A program made the position numbers and the translations under genes. This document shows positions 36,947 through 47,007 of a stretch of 64,000 nt of DNA, in pieces (position 1 is the first letter of the stretch; each line of letters begins with the position of its first letter). Origin of the DNA: Streptomyces sp. CNH099 (GTDB taxonomy: Bacteria; Actinomycetota; Actinomycetes; Streptomycetales; Streptomycetaceae); NCBI GenBank assembly GCA_000514715.1, contig AZWL01000008.1:214179-278178 (forward strand), written 5' to 3'. A model generated the notes under the pieces. That model saw only the letters and a list, made by a program, of their open reading frames with translations. It was not told where the DNA came from and made no database searches.

Positions 36947-37990
36947 CTAGGTGTGCCGGCCGCCGCGGTCGGAGGCGGGAGCGTCACCGGTGGCCTTGGC
37001 CTCGGCCGCGCCGGCGGGCTCGGGTGCACCGGCACCGTCGGTCTCGCCGGACTCCCCGGTCTCGTCGGACTCCCGGGCCTCGCCGTCCGCGGCGGTGCCC
37101 GTACCGTCCGCGCCGTCCTCGCCCGCCGCCTTGGCCGGGGCGTCGTCGCCGTCCGCGGGCGCGTCGTCGGCCGCGCCCGGCTCCACGACCTCCTCGCGGC
37201 CCGGCCGCTTCTTCGCCGACACCACGATGTAGGCCACCGCGGCGGCGAAGACGAGGATCGACGTCCAGACGTTGAGCCGCAGCCCGAGGACCTCGTGGGC
37301 CTCGTCCACGCGCATGTACTCGATCCAGCCGCGGCCCGCGGTGTACCCCGCGACGTAGAGCGCGAAGGCGCGGCCGTGGCCGAGGCGGAAGCGCCGGTCC
37401 GCCCAGATCACCATCAGCGCGACGCCGATGCACCACAGCGACTCGTACAGGAACGTCGGGTGGAAGGTGTCGGCGGCGCCGGTGACGGAGTGCTCGGCGT
37501 CGATCTCGACGGCCCAGGGGACGTCTGTCTGCTCGCCGTACAGCTCCTGGTTGAACCAGTTGCCCCAGCGGCCCAGGGCCTGGGCGAGCGCGATACCGGG
37601 GGCGACGGCGTCGGCGTAGGGCGGCATCGGGATGCCGCGGCGCCGGCAGCCGATCCACACGCCCAGCGCGCCCATGGCGACGGCGCCCCAGATGCCGAGG
37701 CCGCCCTCCCAGATCTCGAAGGCCTTGACCCAGTCGCCGCCCTCGCCGAAGTACGGCTCGGGGGTCGTGACGACGTGGTAGAGCCGGCCGCCGACGAGGC
37801 CGAAGGGCACGGCCCAGATGGCGATGTCCGCGACGGTCCCCACCCGGCCGCCGCGCGCGATCCAGCGGCGGCCGCCGAGCCAGATGGCGACGAAGATGCC
37901 GAGCAGGATGCAGAGGGCGTAACCGCGCAGCGGGAACGGTCCGAGGTCCCATACGCCGTCGGAAGGGCTGGGGATAGATGCGATCTCCAT
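36947..37990 (-). CDS. lgt: Prolipoprotein diacylglyceryl transferase
   Basis: A 347-residue integral membrane enzyme that attaches diacylglycerol to the lipobox cysteine of prolipoproteins. The family signature GRWGNWFNQELYG is near residue 145, preceded by FGLVGGRLYHV with the catalytic-site His-Tyr pair and followed by FHPTFLYESLW and RFALYVAGYTAGRGWIEYMR-like segments. Seven helices are predicted. The last 75 residues, after SAKKRPGREEV, are a long acidic, low-complexity tail (repeated Ala, Glu, Asp, Gly) that goes beyond the usual family length. ATG 37990 gives MEIASIPSPS; TACCGT lies 10 bases upstream. Confidence 0.96.
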   Translation of the reverse strand: MEIASIPSPSDGVWDLGPFPLRGYALCILLGIFVAIWLGGRRWIARGGRVGTVADIAIWAVPFGLVGGRLYHVVTTPEPYFGEGGDWVKAFEIWEGGLGIWGAVAMGALGVWIGCRRRGIPMPPYADAVAPGIALAQALGRWGNWFNQELYGEQTDVPWAVEIDAEHSVTGAADTFHPTFLYESLWCIGVALMVIWADRRFRLGHGRAFALYVAGYTAGRGWIEYMRVDEAHEVLGLRLNVWTSILVFAAAVAYIVVSAKKRPGREEVVEPGAADDAPADGDDAPAKAAGEDGADGTGTAADGEARESDETGESGETDGAGAPEPAGAAEAKATGDAPASDRGGRHT

Positions 37991-38087
37991 AGCAGCACCG
38001 ACGGTACCGTGCCGCGGCGCGGCGCGGGCACCCCACGGCACAACGGCTGCGTAACTCTGCGCGAGTGCGGCGCTGCGCCCCGCGTGC

Positions 38088-38870
38088 TCAGCTCGTGCCG
38101 GCGTCCTCGACGAGCCGCCTGAAGCTCTCCGGGGTGAGGCCCGAGCCCTGGTCGTAGATGCTCTCGCCGTCCAGCAGAACGGTGGGCGTGGAGTTGTGGC
38201 CGGACTCGGCGAAGGCGTCGTCGGAGGCGTTGACCCAGCCGTCGTACCTGCCGTCGTCGACGCAGGCGTCGAAGGTCTTGCCGCGCAGCCCGTCGATCTT
38301 CCCCGCCAGCTCCTTCAGCCGTCCCTTGTCGGCGAACGCGTCGTCGGTCTCCGGCGGTTGGCTGCGGAAGAGCAGGTCGTGGTACGGGACGAACTCGCCG
38401 GCGTCCTGGGCGCACGCGGCGGCGTTCGCGGCGTTCCGCGAGCCGGAGCCGCCGAAGTTGCCGTCGATCAGCCTGACCAGCCGGTACTCGGCGCGCAGCT
38501 TCCCGGCGTCCACCAGCTCGTTGATCGTCTTGCCGAAGCCGGCCTCGAACTGCGCGCAGGCGGGGCAGCGGAAGTCCTCGTACACGGTGAGGACGGCCGG
38601 GGCGTCCGCCTGCCCGGCCGGCAGCGCGAGGCGGTCCTCGCCCACGGCGCCCCTGGGGTACGCCACGGGCTCGTCGTCGTCCCCGTCGTCCCCGTCGTCG
38701 CCGAAGCCGCCGACCATCATGCCGATCAGCGCGACCACGGCGAGCACCCCCACCACCGCGGCCAGCGCGATGAGCATGCGCCGCTGCCTGTCCCTGGACC
38801 TCTGCCGCTCGCGCTCGGCCTGCAGCCGATCCCGGGCGGCGCGCTTCCCCTCGGGGTTGTTCTCGCTCAC
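38088..38870 (-). CDS. Membrane-anchored DsbA-family thioredoxin-fold protein
   Basis: A 260-residue protein with a basic coiled N-terminus (AARDRLQAERERQRSRDRQRR), one transmembrane helix MLIALAAVVGVLAVVALIGMM, an acidic Asp/Gly linker, then an extracytoplasmic thioredoxin fold. The redox motif CPAC occurs in VYEDFRCPACAQFEAGFGKT near residue 102, and the cis-Pro region reads SGHNSTPTVLLDGE. This is the usual actinobacterial DsbA-like oxidoreductase for disulfide formation in exported proteins. GTG 38870 is the start. It precedes lgt in the same direction; both act on exported proteins. Confidence 0.93.
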   Translation of the reverse strand: MSENNPEGKRAARDRLQAERERQRSRDRQRRMLIALAAVVGVLAVVALIGMMVGGFGDDGDDGDDDEPVAYPRGAVGEDRLALPAGQADAPAVLTVYEDFRCPACAQFEAGFGKTINELVDAGKLRAEYRLVRLIDGNFGGSGSRNAANAAACAQDAGEFVPYHDLLFRSQPPETDDAFADKGRLKELAGKIDGLRGKTFDACVDDGRYDGWVNASDDAFAESGHNSTPTVLLDGESIYDQGSGLTPESFRRLVEDAGTS

Positions 38871-38908
38871 GCCCGGCTATAACGAGGGACCCGCCGCCCG
38901 GTGACGGA

Positions 38909-39235
38909 TCAGAACACGCGCCCGTACTGCAGGTATGCGGCGGCGGCGGAGAGCACCAGCACGACCGAGACGACGACGAAGCCCACGGCGAAGGCGCGGG
39001 GCACCGGCGCCTGCGGCATCCGGGGCCGGGGGCGGCGCATGCGGCGCGGCGGGCGCGGGGCGGTGCGGCGCCGGGCGTCCTCGGCGGCGAGGCGCTCCGT
39101 GACCTCGTACCAGCGCGCGGAGTGCTCCTTGGGCGCGGTCTCGTCTATCCGGCCCAGGGAGTCCTGCTGGAACCGCTCCCATATGTCGTCGGGCAGACTC
39201 GGCTCGTCATCGGCGCCGGGCTGTTTGCCGGCCAT
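38909..39235 (-). CDS. Small single-pass membrane protein
   Basis: A 108-residue protein without an assigned function. The N-terminal half is acidic and helical (LPDDIWERFQQDSLGRIDET, WYEVTERLAAEDARRR), then comes a stretch of Arg and Pro, and a single C-terminal helix AFAVGFVVVSVVLVLSAAAAYLQY. The arrangement suggests a cytoplasmic domain with a tail anchor. GGGGAGGGC precedes the ATG. It lies between trpA and the DsbA-like gene; a counterpart at this position is present in other Streptomyces, from memory. Confidence 0.85.
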   Translation of the reverse strand: MAGKQPGADDEPSLPDDIWERFQQDSLGRIDETAPKEHSARWYEVTERLAAEDARRRTAPRPPRRMRRPRPRMPQAPVPRAFAVGFVVVSVVLVLSAAAAYLQYGRVF

Positions 39236-39462
39236 CGGGCCCTCCCCTGTGCGGCACGGACTACTCCCTTCCAGGATCGCACGTCCGTACGCACGGCGGA
39301 GGGCCCTGTGGACAACCGCCGCCGGCGTCAGAAGCCATCCGCAAACCCCCGCCTGCGGCGCGACGCCTGGCACCGCACCTCGCCGCGTTGTCGGGATCGA
39401 CCGAATACGCCCGGTATGAGGTCGACCCTCCGCCTTGCGATGCACGGCACCAGACTCCCCCT

Positions 39463-39513
39463 ACGCCCGGAGGGCGTGGGCGGTACCCCCTGCGCCGCCC
39501 GCCCTCCGGGCGG
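39463..39513. terminator. Two hairpins between trpA and the downstream small gene
   Basis: ACGCCC gga GGGCGT (39463-39477) and CCGCCCG ... CGGGCGG (39495-39513) lie 26-76 bases after the trpA stop and may end the trp transcript. The rest of the 303-base gap holds nothing clear. Confidence 0.5.
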
Positions 39514-39538
39514 ACGACGGGGGTTTACGGACGGCTTC

Positions 39539-40365
39539 TCAGCCCCGGCGGCGTACCCCCTCGGCCAGCTCGCCGGCCAGCGCCCGCACGCCCGCGACGC
39601 CGGCCTCCCGGTCGTCCCCGGCGTCCAGCAGCCGCTTGACGAAGGCCGAGCCGACGATCACCCCGTCGGCGAACCCGGCGACCTCCGCCGCCTGCGCCGC
39701 CGTCGAGACGCCGAGGCCGACGCAGACGGGCAGCCCGGCCCGCACCGCCTCGGTGGCGCGGGTGCGGCGGACCAGGTCCTTCGCCTCGCGGCCCACGGAC
39801 TCGCGGGTGCCGGTGACGCCCATCAGCGACGCGGCGTAGACGAAGCCGCTGCCGGCCGCCGTGATGGCCGCGAGCCGCTGCTCGCGGCTGCTGGGCGCGA
39901 CCACGAAGACCGTGGCCAGGCCGTGCTTGTCGGCCGCCCGCCGCCACGGACCCGCCTCCTCGACCGGCAGGTCGGGCAGGATGCAGCCCGCCCCGCCCGC
40001 CGCGGCCAGGTCCTCGGCGAAGCGCTCGGGGCCGTAGCGGTCGACCGGGTTCCAGTACGTCATGCAGAGCACCGGGGCGGCCGCCCGGGACTGCACCTCG
40101 CCGACCGTGCGGATGACGTCCTTGATGCGCAGCCCGCCGCGCAGCGCGATGTCGTCGGCGGTCTGGATCACCGGCCCGTCCAGCACGGGGTCGCTGTGCG
40201 GCAGGCCCACCTCGACGGCGTCGCAGCCGCCTTCGAGCATGGCGGTCATGGCCCGCACACCGGTGTCCACGTCGGGGAAGCCGGCGGGCAGGTAGCCGAT
40301 GAGGGCCGCCCGGTTCTCCGCCCGGGCCGCGGCGAACGCGGCGTCGAGCCGCGCGATGTCACCCG

Positions 40366-40369
<4 letters not shown>
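39539..40369 (-). CDS. trpA: Tryptophan synthase alpha chain
   Basis: A 276-residue TIM-barrel enzyme that cleaves indole-3-glycerol phosphate and channels indole to TrpB. The catalytic Glu is in [20 protein letters not shown] and the catalytic Asp in the same segment, after the N-terminal GYLPAGFPD. Phosphate-binding loops appear as GVTGTR and GLGVSTAAQ with [10 protein letters not shown]. The start is a GTG that overlaps the trpB stop by 4 bases, which fits the 1:1 alpha2beta2 complex. Confidence 0.97.
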
Positions 40370-41581
<1,212 letters not shown>

Positions 41582-41607
<26 letters not shown>

Positions 41608-41776
41608 GGCTGATCCTCGGTCGGAACGGATGGTGGACGGCGTGGGGACACGCCGCCTGCCATCGCCTGCCGTTGATCTGGCCGGGCTCGGCCCCGATGT
41701 GGTACCGCACGCGCCGGCCGTGGACGCGCCGCGCGGGGGCGCGGCAGCCGCGCGGGCGGCACCCCGGAGCGAGGAC
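41582..41776 (-). CDS. trpX: TrpX/TrpM-like small protein between trpC and trpB
   Basis: A short basic ORF whose C-terminal 60 residues are well formed: [20 protein letters not shown] followed by [14 protein letters not shown]. From memory this matches the small TrpX (TrpM) protein of the streptomycete trpCXBA operon, which has been linked to control of tryptophan synthesis. It overlaps the trpB start by 26 bases. The start codon is unresolved: no ATG, GTG or TTG occurs where homologues begin, so 41776 is an estimate; the only nearby GTG (41710) would give just 42 residues. A non-standard start, an error, or decay of the 5' end are all possible. Confidence 0.55.
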
Positions 41777-42207
41777 GCCTCCCGCCGCGGGGACAGCGGT
41801 GGGCCGGGCCCGGCGGGCGGGGGGCGCGAGGGGGTGCGGATGCGCCGCGCGCGGACCGGTACGGACTGCGGAGCCCCCGCGCGCGGCCGGGGCACCGACT
41901 GCCGCAGCGGCGAGGCCGCCCGGCCGGGCGGAAGGTGCCGCCAGCCCGGCGGCAGAGACCGCGGGCGCGAAGCCGTGGAGCGGGGCGGAAGGCGCCACCG
42001 AAGCCCGCTGCACTGCGCGCGGCCCCGCTGCAGCTGCGGAGAACCCACCCGCACCGGCCTGCGCCGGGGCCGGGCACCCGCGTGCCGCCGCGGCGGTGGA
42101 GCCTCCCGGCCGGGCGGGCGGCGCCCCGCAGGCGTGCGGAAGGCGCTCCGCGGCACCGCGCGGGGTGTGGGGCGGGCGCGGCCGGGCCACATCCACGGTC
42201 ACCGGGG
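41777..42207. other. 430-base extremely GC-rich spacer in the trp operon
   Basis: Between trpX and trpC lies an unusually long stretch made almost only of G and C. It has no credible gene; all frames give Ala/Arg/Pro/Gly-rich low complexity. Several short inverted repeats are present but none stands out as an attenuator, and there is no Trp-rich leader peptide. Confidence 0.6.
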
Positions 42208-43017
42208 TCAGCCCCTCCCGTGGCGCAGCGCGGGGTGGGCGCCGGCGGCGACGAGGTCGGCGACGGCGGCGCGCGGCTCCTTGCCGGTGACCAGGGACTC
42301 GCCGACGAGCACGGCGTCGGCGCCGTCGTTCGCGTACGCGATGAGGTCGTGCGGGCCGCGCACGCCGGACTCGGCGATCTTGACGATGCGGTCGGGGATC
42401 TCCGGTGCGACCCGGCCGAAGTTGCCGCGGTCGACCTCCAGCGTCTTGAGGTTGCGCGCGTTCACGCCGATGATCTTCGCCCCGGCGGCCACCGCGCGCT
42501 CGGTCTCGTCCTCGTCGTGCACCTCGACCAGCGGCGTGAGCCCGATGGACTCGGCCCGCTCCACCAGCGAGACCAGCGCCTCCTGGTCCAGCGCGGCGAC
42601 GATGAGCAGCACCATGTCGGCGCCGTACGCCCGCGCCTCCCACAGCTGGTACGCCGAGACGACGAAGTCCTTGCGCAGCACCGGCAGGTCGACCTTGGCC
42701 CGCACGGCCTCCAGGTCGGCCAGCGAGCCGCCGAAGCGGCGCTGCTCGGTCAGCACGCTGATGACGGCGGCCCCGCCGGCCTCGTAGTCCGCGGCGAGCG
42801 CGGCCGGGTCGGCGATGGCCGCGAGCGCGCCCTTGGAGGGGCTGGAGCGCTTGACCTCGCAGACGACGGTGACGCTGTCGCCGCGCAGCGCAGCCACCCC
42901 GTCGCGCGTCTCGGGGGCCCTCGCCGCGCGCTCCTTCAGCTCGTCGAGCCCGACGCGGGCCTGCCGCTCGGCGAGGTCCTCGCGCACGCCGTCAATGATC
43001 TCGTCGAGCACACTCAC
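42208..43017 (-). CDS. trpC: Indole-3-glycerol phosphate synthase
   Basis: A 269-residue TIM-barrel enzyme that closes the indole ring. The N-terminal [19 protein letters not shown], the catalytic Lys in [13 protein letters not shown], the second Lys in [15 protein letters not shown], and [15 protein letters not shown] with [10 protein letters not shown] and VLVGESLV are all present. Length is normal. GTG start with AAAGGGG about 10 bases upstream. Confidence 0.97.
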   Translation of the reverse strand: MSVLDEIIDGVREDLAERQARVGLDELKERAARAPETRDGVAALRGDSVTVVCEVKRSSPSKGALAAIADPAALAADYEAGGAAVISVLTEQRRFGGSLADLEAVRAKVDLPVLRKDFVVSAYQLWEARAYGADMVLLIVAALDQEALVSLVERAESIGLTPLVEVHDEDETERAVAAGAKIIGVNARNLKTLEVDRGNFGRVAPEIPDRIVKIAESGVRGPHDLIAYANDGADAVLVGESLVTGKEPRAAVADLVAAGAHPALRHGRG

Positions 43018-43172
43018 GCGAGCGGACCCCTTTCTGCTGGCGCCGGTCCGGCTCCGGCGCCGGGCGCCGGCCGCCGGCGGGCGGCTGTTCGGGCATCTGC
43101 GATGCTATCCGGCACCGGGCGGAAGCCCCGAATCCGGACCTTCTCCATCCCATCAGTCGGACGCCGTCCCCG

Positions 43173-43691
43173 CTACGGGGCGAGGGCCGCGCCGAACGGC
43201 AGGTTCCGCACCAGCGTAAACGCCGCGACCAGGGCGAACAGCGCCACCCCCGGCCGGGGCACGCGGACCGGGGACCGGGCCGCCGGGCGGCGCGGCGGCC
43301 GCGTCGCGGGGCGGGGCGGGGGCCGGAGCGCGCCGCCGCCGGCGGGCCGGAGCCCCGCCCGGGACGTCGGTCGCGGCGGACCGGGCCGGAGCGCCGCGCG
43401 CATCCAGCCCAGCATCGCCACGGCGAGCACGGCCGCGGCGGCGACCGCGAGGGCGTTGGCGCCCAGCGCGGCGGTCACGTCGCCGTGCGCGAGCGCGTGG
43501 GCGGCGCGCAGGCCGCCGCAGCCGGGGCAGGCGAGGCCCGTGTACGCCGGCACGGGGCACGGCGGGTAGCGGCCGGGCTCGTTCGGGTCGACGGCGCCGA
43601 CCGCGGCGAAGCCGGCGGCGGCGCAGGCCAGCGCGGCGAGCGGGGCCGCGAGGCGCCGGAGCGGGACGGCCGCGGCGGTACGGGCGGACAC
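43173..43691 (-). CDS. DUF2752 membrane protein
   Basis: A 172-residue membrane protein. The DUF2752 signature GRYPPCPVPAYTGLACPGCGGLRAAHALAHGD is clear, with the CPxCGGxR element after a first helix (LAAPLAALACAAAGFAAVGA). A second helix VTAALGANALAVAAAAVLAVAML follows, then an Arg/Pro-rich loop and a third helix VALFALVAAFTLV. GTG 43691 is the first plausible start; upstream residues are Arg/Pro shadow sequence. Members sit beside trpC in many Streptomyces genomes; function unknown. Confidence 0.85.
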   Translation of the reverse strand: MSARTAAAVPLRRLAAPLAALACAAAGFAAVGAVDPNEPGRYPPCPVPAYTGLACPGCGGLRAAHALAHGDVTAALGANALAVAAAAVLAVAMLGWMRAALRPGPPRPTSRAGLRPAGGGALRPPPRPATRPPRRPAARSPVRVPRPGVALFALVAAFTLVRNLPFGAALAP

Positions 43692-43837
43692 ACCCGAATT
43701 GTCGGGGTCCCGGCGCGGCGGCGCATCCGCTGGAGAGGCGCGCGGGTGGGACGCGGCCGGCCGGCCGAGGCTCCGCCGCGCCGAGGGGCGCGGGGCGCAG
43801 GCGCCGCCCTGCGCCGAAGGCGGCGGCGCCTGCCGCG

Positions 43838-44062
43838 TCAGTCGCCGGTGACGCGCAGCGGCGGCGCCGGCTTCTTGCCCATGCCCATGCTGCGCATGAC
43901 GGCGCCGACCACACCGCCGACGGGGATGATGATCAGGCTCAGCCAGAAGGCCACGGGCTGGTCCATCACCATCAGGGCGCCCGACACGCAGAACCCGATG
44001 AACATGATCACCACCGCGGTCCATGCGGCGGGGGTGTGTCCGTGGTCGTGGCCTTCCGCCAT
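43838..44062 (-). CDS. HGxxPAAW-motif small membrane protein
   Basis: A 74-residue protein. MAEGHDHGHTPAAWTAVVIMF carries the HGxxPAAW motif for which this actinobacterial family is named, followed by two helices (AVVIMFIGFCVSGALMVM and AFWLSLIIIPVGGVVGAVM) and a short basic tail. ATG 44062 is preferred for its 7-base distance from GAGGAG; GTG at 44065 is possible. It is embedded in the trp gene run, where the family is usually found. Function unknown. Confidence 0.9.
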   Translation of the reverse strand: MAEGHDHGHTPAAWTAVVIMFIGFCVSGALMVMDQPVAFWLSLIIIPVGGVVGAVMRSMGMGKKPAPPLRVTGD

Positions 44063-44147
44063 CACTGCGCTCCTCGAAACATGCGGTCCTGTCAGCAGAC
44101 GCCATCATTCTCCCCGATCGCCGCGGGCCCCCGGCGCCGGGGGCCGG

Positions 44148-44762
44148 TCAGCCCCCGCGGGTGGGGTCCTCGCCCCGGTCCAGGGCCTTCCACAGCTCCT
44201 CGGGCCGCTCCGGGTCCGCGGGGGCGGCGCGCCGCGGGCGCGCCGCGGCGGTGCCGCCGGAGCGCTCGTAGCGCCCGGACATCGCCGGCCAGCCGGGGCC
44301 GTAGCGCAGTGCGAGCACCCCGGCGACCAGCAGCAGCACGCCGCCCGCGAGGCTCACCCAGGGCCACGCCGAGTGGCTGACGGCGTGCACCGCGGCGTCG
44401 GCGAGGCCGGCGGCCTCGGCGGCCTGGTCGTCGAGCGCGGCGGTGTCGGAGGCGCCGGCCGCGGAGGCGGCGATCACGCCGGCGCCGCAGAGGGTGAGCA
44501 GGGCGGCGACGACGGTGCGGCCGGTGCGGCGCACGGCGAAGACGGCGACCAGCGCGGCGAGCCCGACGATCGCCAGCGCGGACGGCAGGCCGGTGACGTC
44601 CCGGCCGCCGACGGTGACGGGCAGCGTGGCGTCGGCCACGGGGGTGGCCGCCTCGCCCTCGGCCCAGGTGCGGCCGGCGGAGACGAGGACGACAGCGGCT
44701 CCGAGCGCGCCGGAGAGCAGGGCGGCGGCGAGGGGGGTGCGGGAACCGGACTGAGCTGTCAC
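44148..44762 (-). CDS. TIGR02234-family trp-region-associated membrane protein
   Basis: A 204-residue membrane protein with four predicted helices: LAAALLSGALGAAVVLVSAGRTW, ALAIVGLAALVAVFAV, VVAALLTLCGAGVIAASAAG and WPWVSLAGGVLLLVAGVLALRYG. SAGRTWAEG after helix 1 is the recognisable family element. The C-terminal tail is hydrophilic (PEELWKALDRGEDPT). The family is defined by its place next to trp genes in actinobacteria; its role is not known. GTG 44762 is preferred; ATG 44780 is an alternative. Confidence 0.88.
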   Translation of the reverse strand: MTAQSGSRTPLAAALLSGALGAAVVLVSAGRTWAEGEAATPVADATLPVTVGGRDVTGLPSALAIVGLAALVAVFAVRRTGRTVVAALLTLCGAGVIAASAAGASDTAALDDQAAEAAGLADAAVHAVSHSAWPWVSLAGGVLLLVAGVLALRYGPGWPAMSGRYERSGGTAAARPRRAAPADPERPEELWKALDRGEDPTRGG

Positions 44763-44900
44763 CCGGCAAGTGTCTCGCATCCGCTTCGCCCCGGATCGGC
44801 AGGGGGGCGCGGCGGGCGCCCGGCTGTACGCGCCCTGAGCCGGGCGCGCGGGCGCCAGCGCGCGCCGGCCGCCGCGGGTACGCGCCGCCCGCGGTTCCCC

Positions 44901-44966
44901 CGCCGCCGTCCCGCCGCCGTCCCGCCGCCGTCCCGCCGCTATCCCGCCGCTATCCCGCCGCCTCCC
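44901..44966. repeat. 11-bp tandem repeat, six units, across the trpE stop codon
   Basis: Units: CGCCGCCGTCC three times, CGCCGCTATCC twice, then CGCCGCCTCCC. The CTA in the fifth unit is the trpE TAG stop read on the minus strand. The unit length is not a multiple of 3, so gain or loss of units upstream of the stop would shift the frame of the trpE end. Confidence 0.9.
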
Positions 44967-46518
44967 GGCCTCCGCGCGTCAGGTGCCCGGCCGCCGCCAC
45001 CGCCCGCAGCACCGCGGCGGCCTTGTTGCGGCATTCCGTGTCCTCCGCCACGGGGTCGGAGTCCGCCACGATGCCCGCGCCCGCCTGCACGTACGCGGTG
45101 CCGTCGCGCAGCAGCGCCGTGCGGATCGCGATCGCGGTGTCCGCGTCGCCGGCGAAGTCCAGATACCCGACGCAGCCGCCGTACAGCCCGCGCCGCGTGG
45201 GCTCCAGTTCCTCGATGATCTGCAGCGCCCGGGGCTTGGGCGCCCCCGACAGCGTCCCGGCGGGGAAGCAGGCCGTGAGCACGTCGAACGCGGTGCGGCC
45301 GGGGCCGAGCCGGCCGGTGACGGTGGAGACGATGTGCATCACGTGGCTGTAGCGCTCGACGGACATGAAGTCGACGACCTCGACGCTGCCGGGCTCGCAG
45401 ACCCGGCCGAGGTCGTTGCGCCCGAGGTCGACGAGCATCAGGTGCTCGGCGCGCTCCTTCTCGTCGGCGAGCAGCTCCTCGGCCAGCGCCGCGTCCTCCT
45501 GCGGCGTGGCCCCGCGCGGGCGCGTGCCCGCGATGGGGTGCAGCAGCGCCCGGCCGTCCTCGACCTTGACCAGCGCCTCGGGGCTGGAGCCGACGATGTC
45601 GAACGCGCCTCCTCCGCCCGCGGTGCCGGGGCCGCCGGTGTCGGGCAGCCGGATCAGGTACATGTACGGGCTGGGGTTGGTGGCCCGCAGCACCCGGTAG
45701 ACGTCGAGGGCGCTCGCGGCGCACGGCGTCTCGAACCGCTGCGAGGGCACGACCTGGAACGCCTCCCCCGCCCTGATCCGCTCCTTGATGTCCTCGACGG
45801 CCGCCCGGAACTCCGCGCCGCCCCACAGCTCCCCGTACTCCGGCAGCGCGGCCGGCGGCAGCGGCGCCGCGCTCGCGGCGGCGGGGCGGGCGAGGTCGGC
45901 GGTCATCGCGTCGAGGCGGGCGACGGCGTCCGCGTACGCCTCGTCGACACCCGTGTCGAGGTCGTTGTGGTTGATGGCGTTGGCGATGAGCAGCACGCTG
46001 CCGTCCCAGTGGTCGAGGACGGCGAGGTCGGAGGTGAGCAGCATGGTCATCTCGGGCAGCCGCAGGTCGTCACGAGCGCTGTCGCCGACGCGCTCCAGCC
46101 GCCGCACGGCGTCGTAGCCGAGGTAGCCGACCATGCCGCCGGTGAAGGGCGGCAGCGCGTCCCGGCCGTGGGCGGGCTCGTGCAGGTCGCGCGGGGTGTG
46201 CAGGGCCTCGACGGTGGCGCGCAGCGCGGCCAGCGGATCGCCCTCGGTGGGCAGGCCGACGGGCGGGGTGCCGAGCCAGTGGGCCCGGCCGTCGCGCTCG
46301 GTGAGGGCGGCGGCGCTGCGCACGCCGACGAACGAGTACCGCGACCAGGTGCGGCCGTTCTCCGCGGACTCCAGCAGGAACGTGCCGGGGCGCTCGCCGG
46401 CGAGCCTGCGGTACAGCCCGACGGGGGTGTCGCCGTCGGCGAGCAGCCGGCGCACGACGGGGATGACGCGGCGGTCCTTGGCCAGCGTGCGGAACGTCTC
46501 CAGGTCGGGGGCGGTCAC
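44950..46518 (-). CDS. trpE: Anthranilate synthase component I
   Basis: A 522-residue chorismate-binding enzyme, first committed step to tryptophan. The tryptophan-feedback motif [18 protein letters not shown] lies near residues 50-67. The chorismate-binding domain shows [56 protein letters not shown] and [14 protein letters not shown]. No trpG partner is adjacent, so the glutaminase must be encoded elsewhere. GTG 46518 overlaps the hisI stop by 4 bases. The last residues (REAAG) lie in the 11-bp tandem repeat. Confidence 0.97.
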   Translation of the reverse strand: MTAPDLETFRTLAKDRRVIPVVRRLLADGDTPVGLYRRLAGERPGTFLLESAENGRTWSRYSFVGVRSAAALTERDGRAHWLGTPPVGLPTEGDPLAALRATVEALHTPRDLHEPAHGRDALPPFTGGMVGYLGYDAVRRLERVGDSARDDLRLPEMTMLLTSDLAVLDHWDGSVLLIANAINHNDLDTGVDEAYADAVARLDAMTADLARPAAASAAPLPPAALPEYGELWGGAEFRAAVEDIKERIRAGEAFQVVPSQRFETPCAASALDVYRVLRATNPSPYMYLIRLPDTGGPGTAGGGGAFDIVGSSPEALVKVEDGRALLHPIAGTRPRGATPQEDAALAEELLADEKERAEHLMLVDLGRNDLGRVCEPGSVEVVDFMSVERYSHVMHIVSTVTGRLGPGRTAFDVLTACFPAGTLSGAPKPRALQIIEELEPTRRGLYGGCVGYLDFAGDADTAIAIRTALLRDGTAYVQAGAGIVADSDPVAEDTECRNKAAAVLRAVAAAGHLTRGGREAAG

Positions 46519-46892
46519 TCGGCGCCGCCCACGGTCAGCTCGCGGCCCTCGAAGCAGGTGCGGCTGCCGGTGTGGCAGGCCGGGCCGGTCTGGTCGACGC
46601 GGACGAGCACGGTGTCGGCGTCGCAGTCGAGCGCGACGGACTTCACGTGCTGCACGTGCCCCGAGGTCTCGCCCTTCACCCAGTACTCCGCGCGGCTGCG
46701 GCTGTAGTACGTGCCGCGGCCGGTGGTCAGCGTGCGGTGCAGCGCCTCGTCGTCCATCCACGCCAGCATCAGCACTTCGCCGCTGTCGTACTGCTGCACG
46801 ACCGCGGGCAGCAGGCCGTCGGCGTTGCGCTTCAGGCGCGCCGCGACGGCGGGATCGAGGTCGGAGGGGCGCGGAGGCCGGTTGCCGGTCAT
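46515..46892 (-). CDS. hisI: Phosphoribosyl-AMP cyclohydrolase
   Basis: A 125-residue HisI, opening the adenine ring of PR-AMP in histidine synthesis. Motifs: [35 protein letters not shown], and the metal-binding [29 protein letters not shown] with its Cys and Asp ligands. It is the first gene of the run leading into trpE (GTGA overlap), which couples one histidine step to tryptophan synthesis. ATG 46892 (MTGN) is preferred; CACAAT lies 7 bases before it. ATG 46901 is an alternative. Confidence 0.95.
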   Translation of the reverse strand: MTGNRPPRPSDLDPAVAARLKRNADGLLPAVVQQYDSGEVLMLAWMDDEALHRTLTTGRGTYYSRSRAEYWVKGETSGHVQHVKSVALDCDADTVLVRVDQTGPACHTGSRTCFEGRELTVGGAE

Positions 46893-47007
46893 GGGGGCCA
46901 TTGTGCCAACACGGCCCGGCACACCACCGTGCCAGACGGCACGACGCGCGCGGGCGGGGATGCCCCTTCCCGTACATCGGAACGCGTCGATAGGGCATGC
47001 TTCGCCC

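Noticed and set aside
44901..44966. Tandem repeat as a CRISPR array
   Set aside because: Units are 11 bp and adjacent, with no spacers and no cas genes.
44950..46892. trpG or a trpEG fusion next to trpE
   Set aside because: TrpE ends normally after the chorismate-binding domain, and no glutamine amidotransferase motif is found on either side.
46893..47007. Trp-rich leader peptide and attenuator before hisI-trpE
   Set aside because: No short ORF with Trp codons and no terminator/antiterminator pair could be made out.
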